Source: an uncultured Bacilli bacterium
Lineage (GTDB): Bacteria > Bacillota_I > Bacilli_A > RF39 > UBA660
Direction of reading: 5' to 3'
DNA: 64,000 nt
Assembly: GCA_947628235.1 (NCBI GenBank)
Contig: CANQZC010000003.1
Location: 1 to 64,000, forward strand
Shown piece after piece: positions 36,822 to 46,431 of this stretch. Under the pieces are notes generated by a model that searched no databases, was not told where the DNA came from, and worked only from the letters and a program-made list of their open reading frames with translations. The translations under genes were made by a program, and so were the position numbers. Numbering within the stretch: the first letter of the stretch is position 1; every line of letters starts with the position of its first letter.

Positions 36822-37382
36822 ATGTTAAATGATACTGATAGAGTTAAAGTTCGTAATCTAACGGATCAATATGTTATTTATAGAGATCCCGATACGAATT
36901 ATAGGGTTGAATTTCAACCACACCAAGAGCGCGAGTTACAAGTAGGCGGGCTCCGCAAGTATTTTACTATGAAGGGCGGCCGCATTATTCTACAGAATTA
37001 TTTAAGTGTAGAAAACGATGAACTCCGCGATGAATTTGAAATTCCAGCAGATCAAGTTGAATATGATTGGGATCGTGATAAGATTGTTTCTGTTCTTCTA
37101 AATGAAGATATTGCTGTGTTAAAAGATGCTCTTGATTTTGGTCCAGATGGTATTAAAGATCAGATTGCATCTCTAGCAGTTGAACTACGCATCCCTGATA
37201 ATAATAAACGAGAAGCCATCTCTAATGCTCTTGGTATTAGCATTACCAATAAAATTAATCTTGCTGATCAAATGGCAGCAAAAGATGGCACTGAAGAAAA
37301 ACCGGCTGAAAAGCCTACTCGACGTATTCAAACAAACGGTAGAAGACTTAATTCTGAAAATAATAAGAGTAGTGCTTCTTAA
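36822..37382 (+). CDS. Head-associated protein of unknown detail (186 aa)
   Basis: ATG after AAGGAGAAATAA. N-terminal beta region (DRVKVRNLTDQYVIYRDPDT), then helical, with a C-terminal basic Asn/Ser tail. It follows the capsid gene, where head fibre, head-tail or capsid accessory proteins are encoded. No family recognised. Confidence 0.62.
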   Translation: MLNDTDRVKVRNLTDQYVIYRDPDTNYRVEFQPHQERELQVGGLRKYFTMKGGRIILQNYLSVENDELRDEFEIPADQVEYDWDRDKIVSVLLNEDIAVLKDALDFGPDGIKDQIASLAVELRIPDNNKREAISNALGISITNKINLADQMAAKDGTEEKPAEKPTRRIQTNGRRLNSENNKSSAS

Positions 37383-37399
37383 AAGAGAAAGGAGCTATT

Positions 37400-37903
37400 G
37401 TGGGTAATAAAGATTTAGAGACTCCTCTAGTTCCAGAAGAAAAGAGCACTAGCTTTACAGATATATATAGTTTCTTCTTTGATGGTATTACAGATGATAT
37501 GTTTCTTGAATTAACGAAAGAGGATACACTAAGCATCTTAGAAGATATTATGTTAGCCGCAATTCCTTATTTTGAATTTCCAAGACATGATATGTTTGAT
37601 TATGACCTTGAAAATAAATGTTTTAACTTTGAAATGTCTTTAGAAGAAAAAATGATTCTTAGACAATATATGATTGCTCAATGGATTGGTCAGCAACTTG
37701 CTACTATTGATCTTATCAAGCAAAAATATAGTGGTTCTGATTTTAAATTCACTTCACAAGCAAGTCATATTAGACAACTTCAAAGTATGAAAGAAAATTA
37801 TGAAAAGCAAGGTTTCCATCTGCAAAGACTATACTGCCGCAGAAAGAAAGCAGATGATGGATCGTATCGTTCTACTTTTGATAAACTCATGGAGATTGAA
37901 TAA
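37400..37903 (+). CDS. Probable head-tail adaptor (167 aa)
   Basis: GTG start after AAAGGAGCTATT. Helical protein with EEKMILRQYMIAQWIGQQLA (about 93-112) and a basic C-terminal helix, the usual shape of gp6-type adaptors binding below the portal. Position supports this; sequence alone does not prove it. Confidence 0.65.
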   Translation: MGNKDLETPLVPEEKSTSFTDIYSFFFDGITDDMFLELTKEDTLSILEDIMLAAIPYFEFPRHDMFDYDLENKCFNFEMSLEEKMILRQYMIAQWIGQQLATIDLIKQKYSGSDFKFTSQASHIRQLQSMKENYEKQGFHLQRLYCRRKKADDGSYRSTFDKLMEIE

Positions 37904-38217
37904 TGATAACGGCATATGATATAGAAATAGACAATCAACTTTTAGATCAAACTCTAAAAAGAATGATTGATTCTACTTTTAAACTCTTACCTTTGCGGGA
38001 AGAAGAAAAAGAATGGGTTAAACCTCTAAAAACATTAAAGGTTGAATTACTAGGATTTGCTAATTTATTTCCTGATCATCCAATATTGCTCCAAGCAGTA
38101 ACCAAGATGGAAGGAATGAGTGCTCTCGGTAATGATCTTGAGTTTTTTGAGTTTAGACGTACAATCTTTGAAATCTGCGGCTTATTAGCAAAGGTTAAAG
38201 AAGCTATTGAGGAGTGA
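37903..38217 (+). CDS. Small connector-region protein (104 aa)
   Basis: TAATG-coupled start. Entirely helical, with hydrophobic faces (LLDQTLKRMIDSTFKLLPLR). Lies between adaptor and stopper candidates; role unknown. Confidence 0.65.
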   Translation: MITAYDIEIDNQLLDQTLKRMIDSTFKLLPLREEEKEWVKPLKTLKVELLGFANLFPDHPILLQAVTKMEGMSALGNDLEFFEFRRTIFEICGLLAKVKEAIEE

Positions 38218-38231
38218 AAAGAGGTGAATCA

Positions 38232-39368
38232 ATGTCATTAAGTAATCTTAGAGCAAGACTTAACTATGACGGAGGATTCACTTCCAACGAACGTATAAAA
38301 ATGCAAAAATATCGTTCTTTTAGAGCGGCATTAAAAAATGATTATCAAACACGAATTATTAAAACTCCTAAGCAAGCCGCATGGCCTGCTTTGATTAATA
38401 GTAATAATATTAAAAGTGATTATGATAAAAAGTATATCTCTGTTGATTTTGATTCTGAACTGGAACAAGGAGATGTATTTGAAATTTTAGATGATCATAC
38501 TCATTGGATGATCTATTTACCAGTATTAACTGAAACTGCTTATCTAAGAGCAGAGATTGTTCGATGTGATCATACTCTTAATATAGATGGTACTGAATAT
38601 TGGATTTATTTACAAGGTCCAACAGAAACAGATCTAAGATGGTTTATTAAATCTGGAACTAATTATAATGAACTAAATCTTTCTGGTACTATTTATATTA
38701 AGAAAACTAAACAAACTAAAGAATATTTTGAACGATTTACCCATATAAAAATTGATGGTCACATGTGGGAAGTACAAGTTACTGATAGTTTAACGCTTCC
38801 TGGTATTATCGAACTAGAAATTCAAGAATACTATGATAATACTCCTGCGGAGCTTCCGCAAATTAAAAGACAGCCGCAAGAACAAATTATATATGGAGAC
38901 ACAGAAGTTAAACAAGATACTATTGTTGGATATGAAATTAATCCATTGTATTATGATCCAAAAGCAGAGTGGAGTATTGAAGGTAATGATCGTGTAAAGA
39001 TTGCGGAAACCTTTGATGACAATCGCATGTGTAAGGTGAAAGTATACGATGGCGCTGTCCGCAATTTCTTTGTAAAATATGGTGAGCAATCCATTGAAGT
39101 ATGGATTGATATTAGAGAACCGTATATTAAAGGACCTCAAAATGTTGGTCCTTATGATTCTAACACCTATTGGATTAAAAAACCTGCGGGAGACGATGAA
39201 TTTTCAATTCAATTTTCTATTGATTCTCCATTAGCTAAGGTTGTTCCTATTGATAATTTATCTTGTGAAGTTAAAGTTCTTAGCGGTCGCAAAGGCAAAT
39301 TTGTTTTATATGGTGTAACATCTGATGGTAAAGAATATAATCTTCCTATTCAGATTAGTTCTTTTTAG
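38232..39368 (+). CDS. Head-closure/stopper-like protein with Ig-like extension (378 aa)
   Basis: ATG 38232 after AGAGGTGAATCA is preferred over an upstream in-frame start. Residues 1-195 are beta-rich with the layout of head-closure proteins (YISVDFDSELEQGDVFEILDD, MWEVQVTDSLT). Residues about 215-378 look like one or two Ig-like beta domains (WSIEGNDRVKIAETFDDNRM; FSIQFSIDSPLAKVVPID), unusual at this connector. Role by position. Confidence 0.6.
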   Translation: MSLSNLRARLNYDGGFTSNERIKMQKYRSFRAALKNDYQTRIIKTPKQAAWPALINSNNIKSDYDKKYISVDFDSELEQGDVFEILDDHTHWMIYLPVLTETAYLRAEIVRCDHTLNIDGTEYWIYLQGPTETDLRWFIKSGTNYNELNLSGTIYIKKTKQTKEYFERFTHIKIDGHMWEVQVTDSLTLPGIIELEIQEYYDNTPAELPQIKRQPQEQIIYGDTEVKQDTIVGYEINPLYYDPKAEWSIEGNDRVKIAETFDDNRMCKVKVYDGAVRNFFVKYGEQSIEVWIDIREPYIKGPQNVGPYDSNTYWIKKPAGDDEFSIQFSIDSPLAKVVPIDNLSCEVKVLSGRKGKFVLYGVTSDGKEYNLPIQISSF

Positions 39369-39377
39369 GAGGATAAT

Positions 39378-40019
39378 ATGAGATTTGTAAGTCATAAATT
39401 AGCACAAAACTTTAAAAGTTCGTTTATGTCCTGTGGTAAAGACCAACAGACTATATGGAAGCGGCTGTTTATTGAAAGTCAGCCTTATAGTAATAAATTA
39501 AAACGCTTATTAATAATTAATACCCCAGATTGCCTGGATGAAACTAACAAACAATGGGATAGCCGCATTGAACATGCGACTTTAAAAAGTTTACATGAAC
39601 AAAATTATATCAGAGCTGTCCCTAAGTTGCCATTTGGCGAGCATGAAGAGGTAAAAGCCTATATCATGCTTGAATTTGATAGTTTTATTCCAACAGAAAA
39701 TCCGGAATATCGAGATACCGTTATTAGTTTTACAATTATTTGTCATTTAGACTATTGGGAACTTGAAGATTATCAGTTGCGGCCGCACCTTATCGCGGGC
39801 TACATTGATGGTATCCTTAATAATAGTCGTTTGACTGGTATTGGTACTTTACAGTTCTTAGGAGCTAGCCAGGTTGTATTAAATGAATATCTTGGTGGTA
39901 TTAATTTACAATATGTCGCTACACATGGACATGATGATGAAGAAGCTATAGATCCTCAATTACCATCTCCAGAAAAACTTGGAGATAGAGACTATGGTAG
40001 TGATTTGGTTGTTACTTAG
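39378..40019 (+). CDS. Probable tail-completion/terminator protein (213 aa)
   Basis: ATG after AGGAGGATAAT. Mixed alpha/beta with a strand-rich core (EVKAYIMLEFDSFIPTE, VISFTIICHLDYWELE) and a Gly/Asp-rich end. Position between head closure and tail tube suggests the tail terminator; not confirmed. Confidence 0.6.
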   Translation: MRFVSHKLAQNFKSSFMSCGKDQQTIWKRLFIESQPYSNKLKRLLIINTPDCLDETNKQWDSRIEHATLKSLHEQNYIRAVPKLPFGEHEEVKAYIMLEFDSFIPTENPEYRDTVISFTIICHLDYWELEDYQLRPHLIAGYIDGILNNSRLTGIGTLQFLGASQVVLNEYLGGINLQYVATHGHDDEEAIDPQLPSPEKLGDRDYGSDLVVT

Positions 40020-40030
40020 TCGGTGATCTT

Positions 40031-40780
40031 ATGGCGATAAAAGGAGATAGAGTTGGTCTATATCTAGCTTCTAGGGATATTGCGGTACAGCAGTGTGGTA
40101 TACTTATTAAACAACCAACAGTGCGGGAAGTGCTTATGTTTGGCGAAGAAGATTTTTTAAGTGTACTTCAACTTTTTAACCAATTACCTATGTTTGCGGA
40201 TACATTAAAAAAGGATAATCCGGTACTTCAAGAAGCGCCAGATTTCCAAATTCTTTTACTTATGTGTCAGCAAGATGCCATGGTGCGGCATCAGCTAGAA
40301 AATTTTTTTGAGCTAGTTTGTCCTGATTATGAAGTAAAATTTGCGGACGCCGCGATAGAATTTCAGCAGGAGAAGCAATTAAGAGGTCAATTACATCCTT
40401 TTAATTTTGAATTTTTTCAAAAAACTATTAAAGAATTATTTGATCCTTATTCTGCTCAAAAAGAAGAGTATAATCCTAAATCTGATAAAGCGAAAGAAAT
40501 TGCACGAAAGTTAAAAGAAGGTAAAGAGAGAAAAGCTAAGCAACAACAAGGGGACACTTCACAATCTTTATTTGGTACTTATCTTTCTATTCTTTCTATT
40601 GGTATACAAACCGATATTAATGTATTATTGGAGTATACTCCTTTTCAATTGTACGATGCTTTTGAACGATTTGCTTTGAAAGAAAGTCAGGATTATTACA
40701 AGATGTTAAGTTCTTCTGGTTTCTTGGATACTTCTAAAGTTGAAGAACCGGAATCTTGGTTAAAGAACTTATATGATTAA
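40031..40780 (+). CDS. Probable tail assembly protein/chaperone-like (249 aa)
   Basis: ATG after GGTGATCTT. Helical with a charged linker (KSDKAKEIARKLKEGKERKA, about 150-170). The C-terminal half (LSILSIGIQTDINVLLEYTPF, then QLYDAFERFALKES) has the hydrophobic-helix pattern of phage tail chaperone-like proteins. Gene order before the tail tube is unusual for chaperones, so the label is tentative. Confidence 0.55.
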   Translation: MAIKGDRVGLYLASRDIAVQQCGILIKQPTVREVLMFGEEDFLSVLQLFNQLPMFADTLKKDNPVLQEAPDFQILLLMCQQDAMVRHQLENFFELVCPDYEVKFADAAIEFQQEKQLRGQLHPFNFEFFQKTIKELFDPYSAQKEEYNPKSDKAKEIARKLKEGKERKAKQQQGDTSQSLFGTYLSILSIGIQTDINVLLEYTPFQLYDAFERFALKESQDYYKMLSSSGFLDTSKVEEPESWLKNLYD

Positions 40781-40860
40781 TAATAACAGGAGCCTTGCCT
40801 GTTTATTATACAAAGAGGTATTTTTGTTGCGCGACAAAAATCTCAAAGGAAAAAATGTAC
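40781..40860 (+). promoter_or_regulatory. Hairpins before the tail tube gene
   Basis: ACAGG-AGCCTTG-CCTGT with AT-rich flanks (about 40785-40812) and ATTTTTGT...ACAAAAAT (about 40819-40841). Either a weak terminator or mRNA-stabilising leader for the highly expressed tube gene. Confidence 0.5.
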
Positions 40861-40902
40861 GGTACAGTTTTTCTATTGTTTTAGAAGAAGGAGGAAACAC
40901 AT

Positions 40903-41976
40903 ATGCGTTTTGGCGTGCGTGAGATTTGTGATGTAGTCTTCAAACCTCTTACTTCAGTAGACATTGGGAATCAGCACTTTGATGCTTACCAGCCTGTACT
41001 ATTCTTAGATACTGCTAAAACATCTTCACTAGAAGGTGCGGCAACTACAGTATATGCACAGGGTGGTCGTGGTAACCCTCGCCTAATTGCGTGGGACGGT
41101 GAGAAAACTCTTACATTCACCGTAGAAGATGCTCTAATGTCTCCAATTAGTTTTGCTATGCTTTCTGGTGCGGGTGTCATCCAAGGTTCTGGAGCCCTTA
41201 CTGATGAAAAAGCACAGAAAGTTTATGTACATACAACTTATGACCTAACTGTCGAAAAAGAAGGCGAAAAGTTTGTTGCAAAACTAACAGATGAAGAGCG
41301 TGATGGTGCTACTCTTGTAGTAACTCGCGAAGCTCCTGTATATCCTGTTCTACTAGACTCTGCTGGTGGACAGGCTCAGTTCCTATCTGCTATCACAGAT
41401 GATCAGATTACTGTTGAAGGTGAAAAGCCAGTGGGGGCTACAGAGGTTAATACTGAACGTGGCGAGATTGATGCGGCAGGTCGTACAATTGTATTTGAGC
41501 TAGGTGAAGATACCCCTGGCGATAGTCGCCTTGATACTGGTATTTCCGTTGGTCAGGCCGTCCGTATTGACTGCTATACAGTTCATACAGAGGGTGCTCA
41601 TGAAATGACCATTGATGCAACCACATTCGCTGGTTACTACTACATTGAGGCTTCTACACTATTCCGTGATGAAGCTACTGGTGAAGATATGGCCGCTGAA
41701 TTTATTATTCCTCGTGGCAAGATTCAGTCCAACTTCACATTTAGTATGGCTAACAGCGGCGATCCATCTACATTTACATTTACCATTGATGCTATGCCTG
41801 CTTATACCAAGTTCAACAAGAACAAGAAGGTAATGGCTATTCTTCAGGTACTTGATACCGAAGGTGAAGGTCACAATTACGACAATGAGGATATTCTTGG
41901 TCACCAGGGTCGTGAAAGTGATGAGGATATAAACGAATGGTACGCTAAGTCCATTTTTGCTGACTCGGGGGAATAA
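40903..41976 (+). CDS. Tail tube protein (short form)
   Basis: 357 residues from an ATG after GAAGGAGGAAACACAT. Beta-rich, high-expression codon use. Features of Gram-positive siphophage tubes: LIAWDGEKTLTFTVEDALMS (about 62-81) and EFIIPRGKIQSNFTFSMANS (about 266-285) with PSTFTFTIDAMPAY. It ends at TAA 41974 next to a GGGGG run (41967-41971), from which a -1 shift opens a long extension. Confidence 0.8.
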   Translation: MRFGVREICDVVFKPLTSVDIGNQHFDAYQPVLFLDTAKTSSLEGAATTVYAQGGRGNPRLIAWDGEKTLTFTVEDALMSPISFAMLSGAGVIQGSGALTDEKAQKVYVHTTYDLTVEKEGEKFVAKLTDEERDGATLVVTREAPVYPVLLDSAGGQAQFLSAITDDQITVEGEKPVGATEVNTERGEIDAAGRTIVFELGEDTPGDSRLDTGISVGQAVRIDCYTVHTEGAHEMTIDATTFAGYYYIEASTLFRDEATGEDMAAEFIIPRGKIQSNFTFSMANSGDPSTFTFTIDAMPAYTKFNKNKKVMAILQVLDTEGEGHNYDNEDILGHQGRESDEDINEWYAKSIFADSGE

Positions 41977-44057
41977 CAGCCGACCCTGTCGCTCCAGAAT
42001 TGCGCAAGGCGGCAGTGGCATCCGGCGTCAGTCTTGACGGCTATAATGCGAGTGACGGATTCTCTGGGTCTGTCACTCTAGCAGCCAACAAGATTTCCGT
42101 AACAGGTACTTTCCAAAAGCAACCTGATGAAATTGGAGAGAAGCTAGGATTTGTGGGAGATGCGAATACCGGATTCTACCTCCCTGTTAAACTAACTGGT
42201 ATCAGAGGTCAGGCTCTAAAGCGTATATCTAATGGTAGGATTAATGTGTTTGGTAAAACAGGAGATACTAGTAATGTTATGAACATGATTCTTTCTGTTG
42301 ACCCTGAAAGTCCAATTATTGCATTTAAGTTGTATAGCACATTAGAAGATGCGCAAAATGATACCGATGGCCTTGATATTACTATTGATTGTAATGAGTG
42401 CGAATTTAATATACCAATGGCTGAACCATTTAGTCCAACAGAATTAGAATCTATTGAAGCTGGTAGTCATAAACTAGCAGATTTAGTTGGCGAAGACTAT
42501 GGGGTAAGTATTGATGAAGCTGCTCATACAATTACTGCAACGGGTGAGTTGAAGAAAATTGATGACTATGAGGATATGTTCCCCGGTGAATCTAAATTAA
42601 CTTCATATTATCTACCCGTGAAACTCTTAGGTGAAAATGGAACAACTGTTAAAAGTACAACGTTACTTGGGACAGAAAAAACTTTGACATTTGGTCAGAC
42701 TGGCGATGAAGAAGGAACCATGGTTCTAATCATGGCTATTGATCCTGCATCACCAACAAGAGAATTAACTATTACTCCAGCTGCTGTTGGATATAGTTTA
42801 GACGCGGAAACCGTATATACAGTTGACGCGGCAGCTTGTGATTTTGAAGGATATGTACCTCCTGTAGTAAATGTTACCGCTCCAGCGGGTGATAAGATTT
42901 ATTGCGGAAAACAGGCTAACAACATTCAGCAAAATGTTGTTGTAGGGGATTCTGAGATTACTGGTCAACTATTCTACTTCGATAGTTTCCCAGAAGCATT
43001 CCCTGCTAATGTATCACTACAACATGGTAATTATTTAGTTCTTGATTTCAGTGCGGAGCCCGCAGATACTACCATTAAGGTAGAACTGCAGGGTGACGAA
43101 ACTGTTATGAAGGAACCTGTTGTTGTAGATGATGGCTGGTGCATTTTCCATGTTACAAGCAAAGAACAAAAACTTCATGTAATTGGTGAATATAATCATC
43201 AGACTTATGATAAGATCTATAATTTAAATAATCTTAGTTTAAGTCCACATATTCCTAAGTTTACATCTATTGATGTGAGAGACCCACAGGGTGTTCCTTA
43301 CTTACATTATGTAAAAGACTTAGGTGACTATGTAGAAGATGCAGCATGTACTGTAGATGGTCAACATATTACACTTAATAATGGAACTACATTAAAGCAA
43401 TTCTCAAAGGCTTATGGTGGTAAAAATGCTTATGCGGTACCTTTCACAATGACAGGTGCGGCAGGCAAGTATGTTACTTGGAAACAATTAGATGGTCAGT
43501 GGGAGACAGAAGGAACTTTAATTGAAGATCCTTATCAACCTATTGTTCAATGCGGCCCAGATAAATATACAGAGCGTCGCTTTAAACTCTGGGATACTGC
43601 GGAAGCGGTAAAGGCTACTGAAGATACTAGCTACATGTATATTATTGATGCAAGTAAATGTACTTTTATTCCTTATGACGATGCGGCATATCTTAAGTTA
43701 GCAAATAGTACCATCTATAATCATGATGTAAAAGAATTTGGTGATTTTGATGTTCAAGCAACTTCTATCACAGGTACAGCAAAATATTGTGAAGATGTAA
43801 CTCCATTTACAGAGGAATATCCTGATCGTAAAGATGGTTACTATCTACCACTAGATATTTTTGGTGATAAGTGGGAAGGTAGTCAGTTCCGTGTAAAGTG
43901 GACTGACAATGATTGGTCTGAATGGATGCCATTAGATGACAAAGGTCTATTACTATGGTTAGGTAAAGACAATATTATATTAACTAATATTGAAACCAAG
44001 AATACTACTGAAACAGTACAGCAATATACTGTTAATATCCAAAAGGAATCTAATTAG
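41970..44057 (+). CDS. Tail tube C-terminal extension with Ig-like repeats, reached by -1 frameshift
   Basis: From the last codons of the tube gene (TCG GGG GAA TAA) a -1 slip on GGGGG gives GGA ATA ACA and continues as GITADPVAPELRKAAVASGV without a stop to 44057 (about 695 residues). A TTG at 42000 could be a start but has no ribosome site. The extension holds repeated beta modules of about 120-150 residues sharing the phrase GDxxxxFYLPVKLxGxxGxxxK (around 42140, 42590, 43430, 43830), Ig-like in character. Tail tubes of some siphophages carry such surface domains through frameshifting. Confidence 0.72.
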   Translation, partial: GITADPVAPELRKAAVASGVSLDGYNASDGFSGSVTLAANKISVTGTFQKQPDEIGEKLGFVGDANTGFYLPVKLTGIRGQALKRISNGRINVFGKTGDTSNVMNMILSVDPESPIIAFKLYSTLEDAQNDTDGLDITIDCNECEFNIPMAEPFSPTELESIEAGSHKLADLVGEDYGVSIDEAAHTITATGELKKIDDYEDMFPGESKLTSYYLPVKLLGENGTTVKSTTLLGTEKTLTFGQTGDEEGTMVLIMAIDPASPTRELTITPAAVGYSLDAETVYTVDAAACDFEGYVPPVVNVTAPAGDKIYCGKQANNIQQNVVVGDSEITGQLFYFDSFPEAFPANVSLQHGNYLVLDFSAEPADTTIKVELQGDETVMKEPVVVDDGWCIFHVTSKEQKLHVIGEYNHQTYDKIYNLNNLSLSPHIPKFTSIDVRDPQGVPYLHYVKDLGDYVEDAACTVDGQHITLNNGTTLKQFSKAYGGKNAYAVPFTMTGAAGKYVTWKQLDGQWETEGTLIEDPYQPIVQCGPDKYTERRFKLWDTAEAVKATEDTSYMYIIDASKCTFIPYDDAAYLKLANSTIYNHDVKEFGDFDVQATSITGTAKYCEDVTPFTEEYPDRKDGYYLPLDIFGDKWEGSQFRVKWTDNDWSEWMPLDDKGLLLWLGKDNIILTNIETKNTTETVQQYTVNIQKESN

Positions 44058-44066
44058 TTAATGCGC

Positions 44067-44103
44067 GGGAGCGTGGTACAAATGTGCCCGCTCCCATTTT
44101 TTT
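44067..44103 (+). terminator. Terminator after the tube extension
   Basis: GGGAGCG / CGCTCCC arms, loop about 15 nt, then ATTTTTTTT. Confidence 0.9.
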
Positions 44104-44131
44104 TGTATGCGGGAGAGAGAGGTGATAATTT

Positions 44132-45661
44132 TTGGCTACTTATTTCCATTATTGGGCTAGTAATATGGAGCGTAATGCGGGCGCCGCATTAAATGTTCAA
44201 TTGGAACAAATGAAACAAGAAGCTACTATGCAATTACTCTCTCATATGAGTTCTAACTTTGTTCAGCCAAGTGGTACTGTATTATCAATGGATATTGCTA
44301 AAGATGTAGAAGATTTATTATCAGGTAAGTTATTTGATAATTTACAATCTATTAATATTAGGAATGAAATTAGTCCTGATGTTACAGTAGCAGATAGCGT
44401 ATCTGCCGCGCAAGCAATTATTGATGCGGGGCTGCGAGAAGCGCAAACACTTGGACAAATTTCTAGTACACTACAATCTTATATGAAAAATTTTTTTGGG
44501 GCTAATTTAAAACAAATTACTTGTGATTATGCGGGTGCTATTATAAATGCTTTAGCCCAAAAGAATGAAGTAAGTTATGGTACGATAGCTACTTCAATTA
44601 GAAGAATGATTTTGACAACGACGAACGATAAGTTCTTTAAAATAAATGATACAGGAGACCCTACTCAAAATATAACCAATGCTATTGAAAAGATTCTATT
44701 AACCATTGATTCATTGCCCGATGGCTTATATGGAGGAGGAGGTCCCGCAGGTGGAGAATCAAGAATTGCTCAAAAAGTAGGGCAGAAAATATCTTCTTTT
44801 CTGCAATCTCTACAAGCAACTATTGCTAAAACTGCGGTGGGTAGAGGATTTATTAGCGGAATGCGAAAGTTTAAAGATTTAATAACTCCTGTACATGAAA
44901 AAATTAATAAACCACTAAAAGCAAGCGGTAAACAAATTTCTATTACTAAAATTGCTTCTGATAGTTATTTAGAAGAATTGTTTGGTGGTTTAGATTCTGC
45001 GGGTTCTGCTGGTATTAATACATCAACAGTTAATGTAGTAACTTCAGATGATACGGTTATAGGTAGATTAGATTTAATTTATAGTAATAATATGGTTAAT
45101 AGTGCGTCTATTAACTCTATGATTACAATACTACCAGATAAAACCTCTGAATCATTATTGTCACTGCCGCAATTACTTTCAGGACAAGCGTCTGCCGCAT
45201 CCACTGTAGAAGATTTGATTGCTCTCTTGGGTGCGCATGATGAGTATGAAGAATCCGCAGGAGAGTATATATTTAATGATTTAAAATATGCGGCAGCTTA
45301 TAAAAATTATATTGCTTGTATAATTCAAGTATTAACCGGATTAACAGGTGATTATTATTTATCTGCTAATGGTAAAATTCATACAATGGGAGATTTTCAA
45401 CTAGCATTGTATAATGCTTTAGCCAATCCTGACAATATTGATAGCATTAAGCAGCTTGTAATGGGGCAAGATGCAAATTCATTCGCGGAACTTAATGCTT
45501 GGATTGGAGATAAAAAACGTAGAAGTATTGCTTTGGCTCAACAGCGTTCTGCACTGTATGGATCAAGCGCTTCCGCTATGCTAAATGAAATTAGAATGGA
45601 TAGTAAAATTAGTTTATATAAACTAGTTGCATTGGCAAAAATGAATGGTGGATTAGCCTAA
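44132..45661 (+). CDS. Tail-region protein of unknown function (509 aa)
   Basis: TTG start after GAGAGGTGATAATTT. Helical N-terminus rich in Gln/Met/Ala, a Gly-rich loop (GGGGPAGGESR, about 203), then alternating regions. Lies between tube and tape measure, where assembly or completion proteins sit. No family recognised. Confidence 0.65.
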   Translation: MATYFHYWASNMERNAGAALNVQLEQMKQEATMQLLSHMSSNFVQPSGTVLSMDIAKDVEDLLSGKLFDNLQSINIRNEISPDVTVADSVSAAQAIIDAGLREAQTLGQISSTLQSYMKNFFGANLKQITCDYAGAIINALAQKNEVSYGTIATSIRRMILTTTNDKFFKINDTGDPTQNITNAIEKILLTIDSLPDGLYGGGGPAGGESRIAQKVGQKISSFLQSLQATIAKTAVGRGFISGMRKFKDLITPVHEKINKPLKASGKQISITKIASDSYLEELFGGLDSAGSAGINTSTVNVVTSDDTVIGRLDLIYSNNMVNSASINSMITILPDKTSESLLSLPQLLSGQASAASTVEDLIALLGAHDEYEESAGEYIFNDLKYAAAYKNYIACIIQVLTGLTGDYYLSANGKIHTMGDFQLALYNALANPDNIDSIKQLVMGQDANSFAELNAWIGDKKRRSIALAQQRSALYGSSASAMLNEIRMDSKISLYKLVALAKMNGGLA

Positions 45662-45667
45662 AAAATT

Positions 45668-45697
45668 TGACATTATTTCTGATTGTATGATATAATA
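45668..45697 (+). promoter_or_regulatory. Internal late promoter
   Basis: TTGACA, 18 bp spacer, TATAAT, 29 bp before the 197-aa gene. It divides the structural operon. Confidence 0.82.
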
Positions 45698-45725
45698 AAA
45701 AGAAAAAGAGAAAAAAGGAGTTAAT

Positions 45726-46319
45726 ATGCCAAATATTAATATAGACGTAGAAAAGAATCGTATTCTATCTGCAAGACAGCGATATGACATTATTGCGGAT
45801 GCGGTGGAATCTGCTTATGATGATGGTTTTATGAATGAATTTATTTTCATTCGTGCTTTATATCTTGGAGCAGCTGCCGCGCTATTTGAAGATTTTAAAT
45901 ATGATGAAGATACTTATATGGATGCTCGTTTAGCTATCAAATCTGATCCTCTTGGTCTATGGGATGAAAGAGTACAAGATGATACTATGAATCATCTAGT
46001 TGTTGAATTTGTTGATGAATTAAATGAACTTGGCAACGAAGCAGAAGCATGGTATTCAGATTATGAAGAGTATGCGTATAGTTTACGTGGACTACTTGAT
46101 AATATTAGTGGTATAATGGATGGTGTTACTCAACGAGCAGATGAAGAGTTAAATCGAATACGTGAATCTGGTGATCTTCAGAATGTAATTGATATTGCAG
46201 ATGACTGGGGTGCTCATCGAGGAGAAAAGCTAGATGGAGATTGGCGTCCGTCAGATGATATTTCAAATGGACTAGGAACAATAAAAGCAAATTCAGAAAG
46301 TCTTTTTGAAACAGCATAG
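45726..46319 (+). CDS. Probable tail assembly chaperone (197 aa)
   Basis: ATG after AAAAAGGAGTTAAT. Acidic helical protein (MNEFIFIRALYLGAAAALFE, DELNELGNEAEAWYSDYEEY) immediately before the tape measure gene, the usual place and character of tape-measure chaperones. No frameshift product is evident, unlike the classic G/GT pair. Confidence 0.6.
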   Translation: MPNINIDVEKNRILSARQRYDIIADAVESAYDDGFMNEFIFIRALYLGAAAALFEDFKYDEDTYMDARLAIKSDPLGLWDERVQDDTMNHLVVEFVDELNELGNEAEAWYSDYEEYAYSLRGLLDNISGIMDGVTQRADEELNRIRESGDLQNVIDIADDWGAHRGEKLDGDWRPSDDISNGLGTIKANSESLFETA

Positions 46320-46349
46320 CCTTAACGAGGGCAAATAACAATAATTTTA

Positions 46350-46385
46350 TCCCTACTATTTTCATATAATAGTAGGGATTTTTTA
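46350..46385 (+). terminator. Terminator before the tape measure gene
   Basis: ATCCCTACTAT / ATAGTAGGGAT (11 bp) then TTTTTTATTTT. Confidence 0.9.
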
Positions 46386-46431
46386 TTTTAGAGTAAGTCC
46401 AAGTTATACTTGGAAGGAGGCAGAAGGAATC

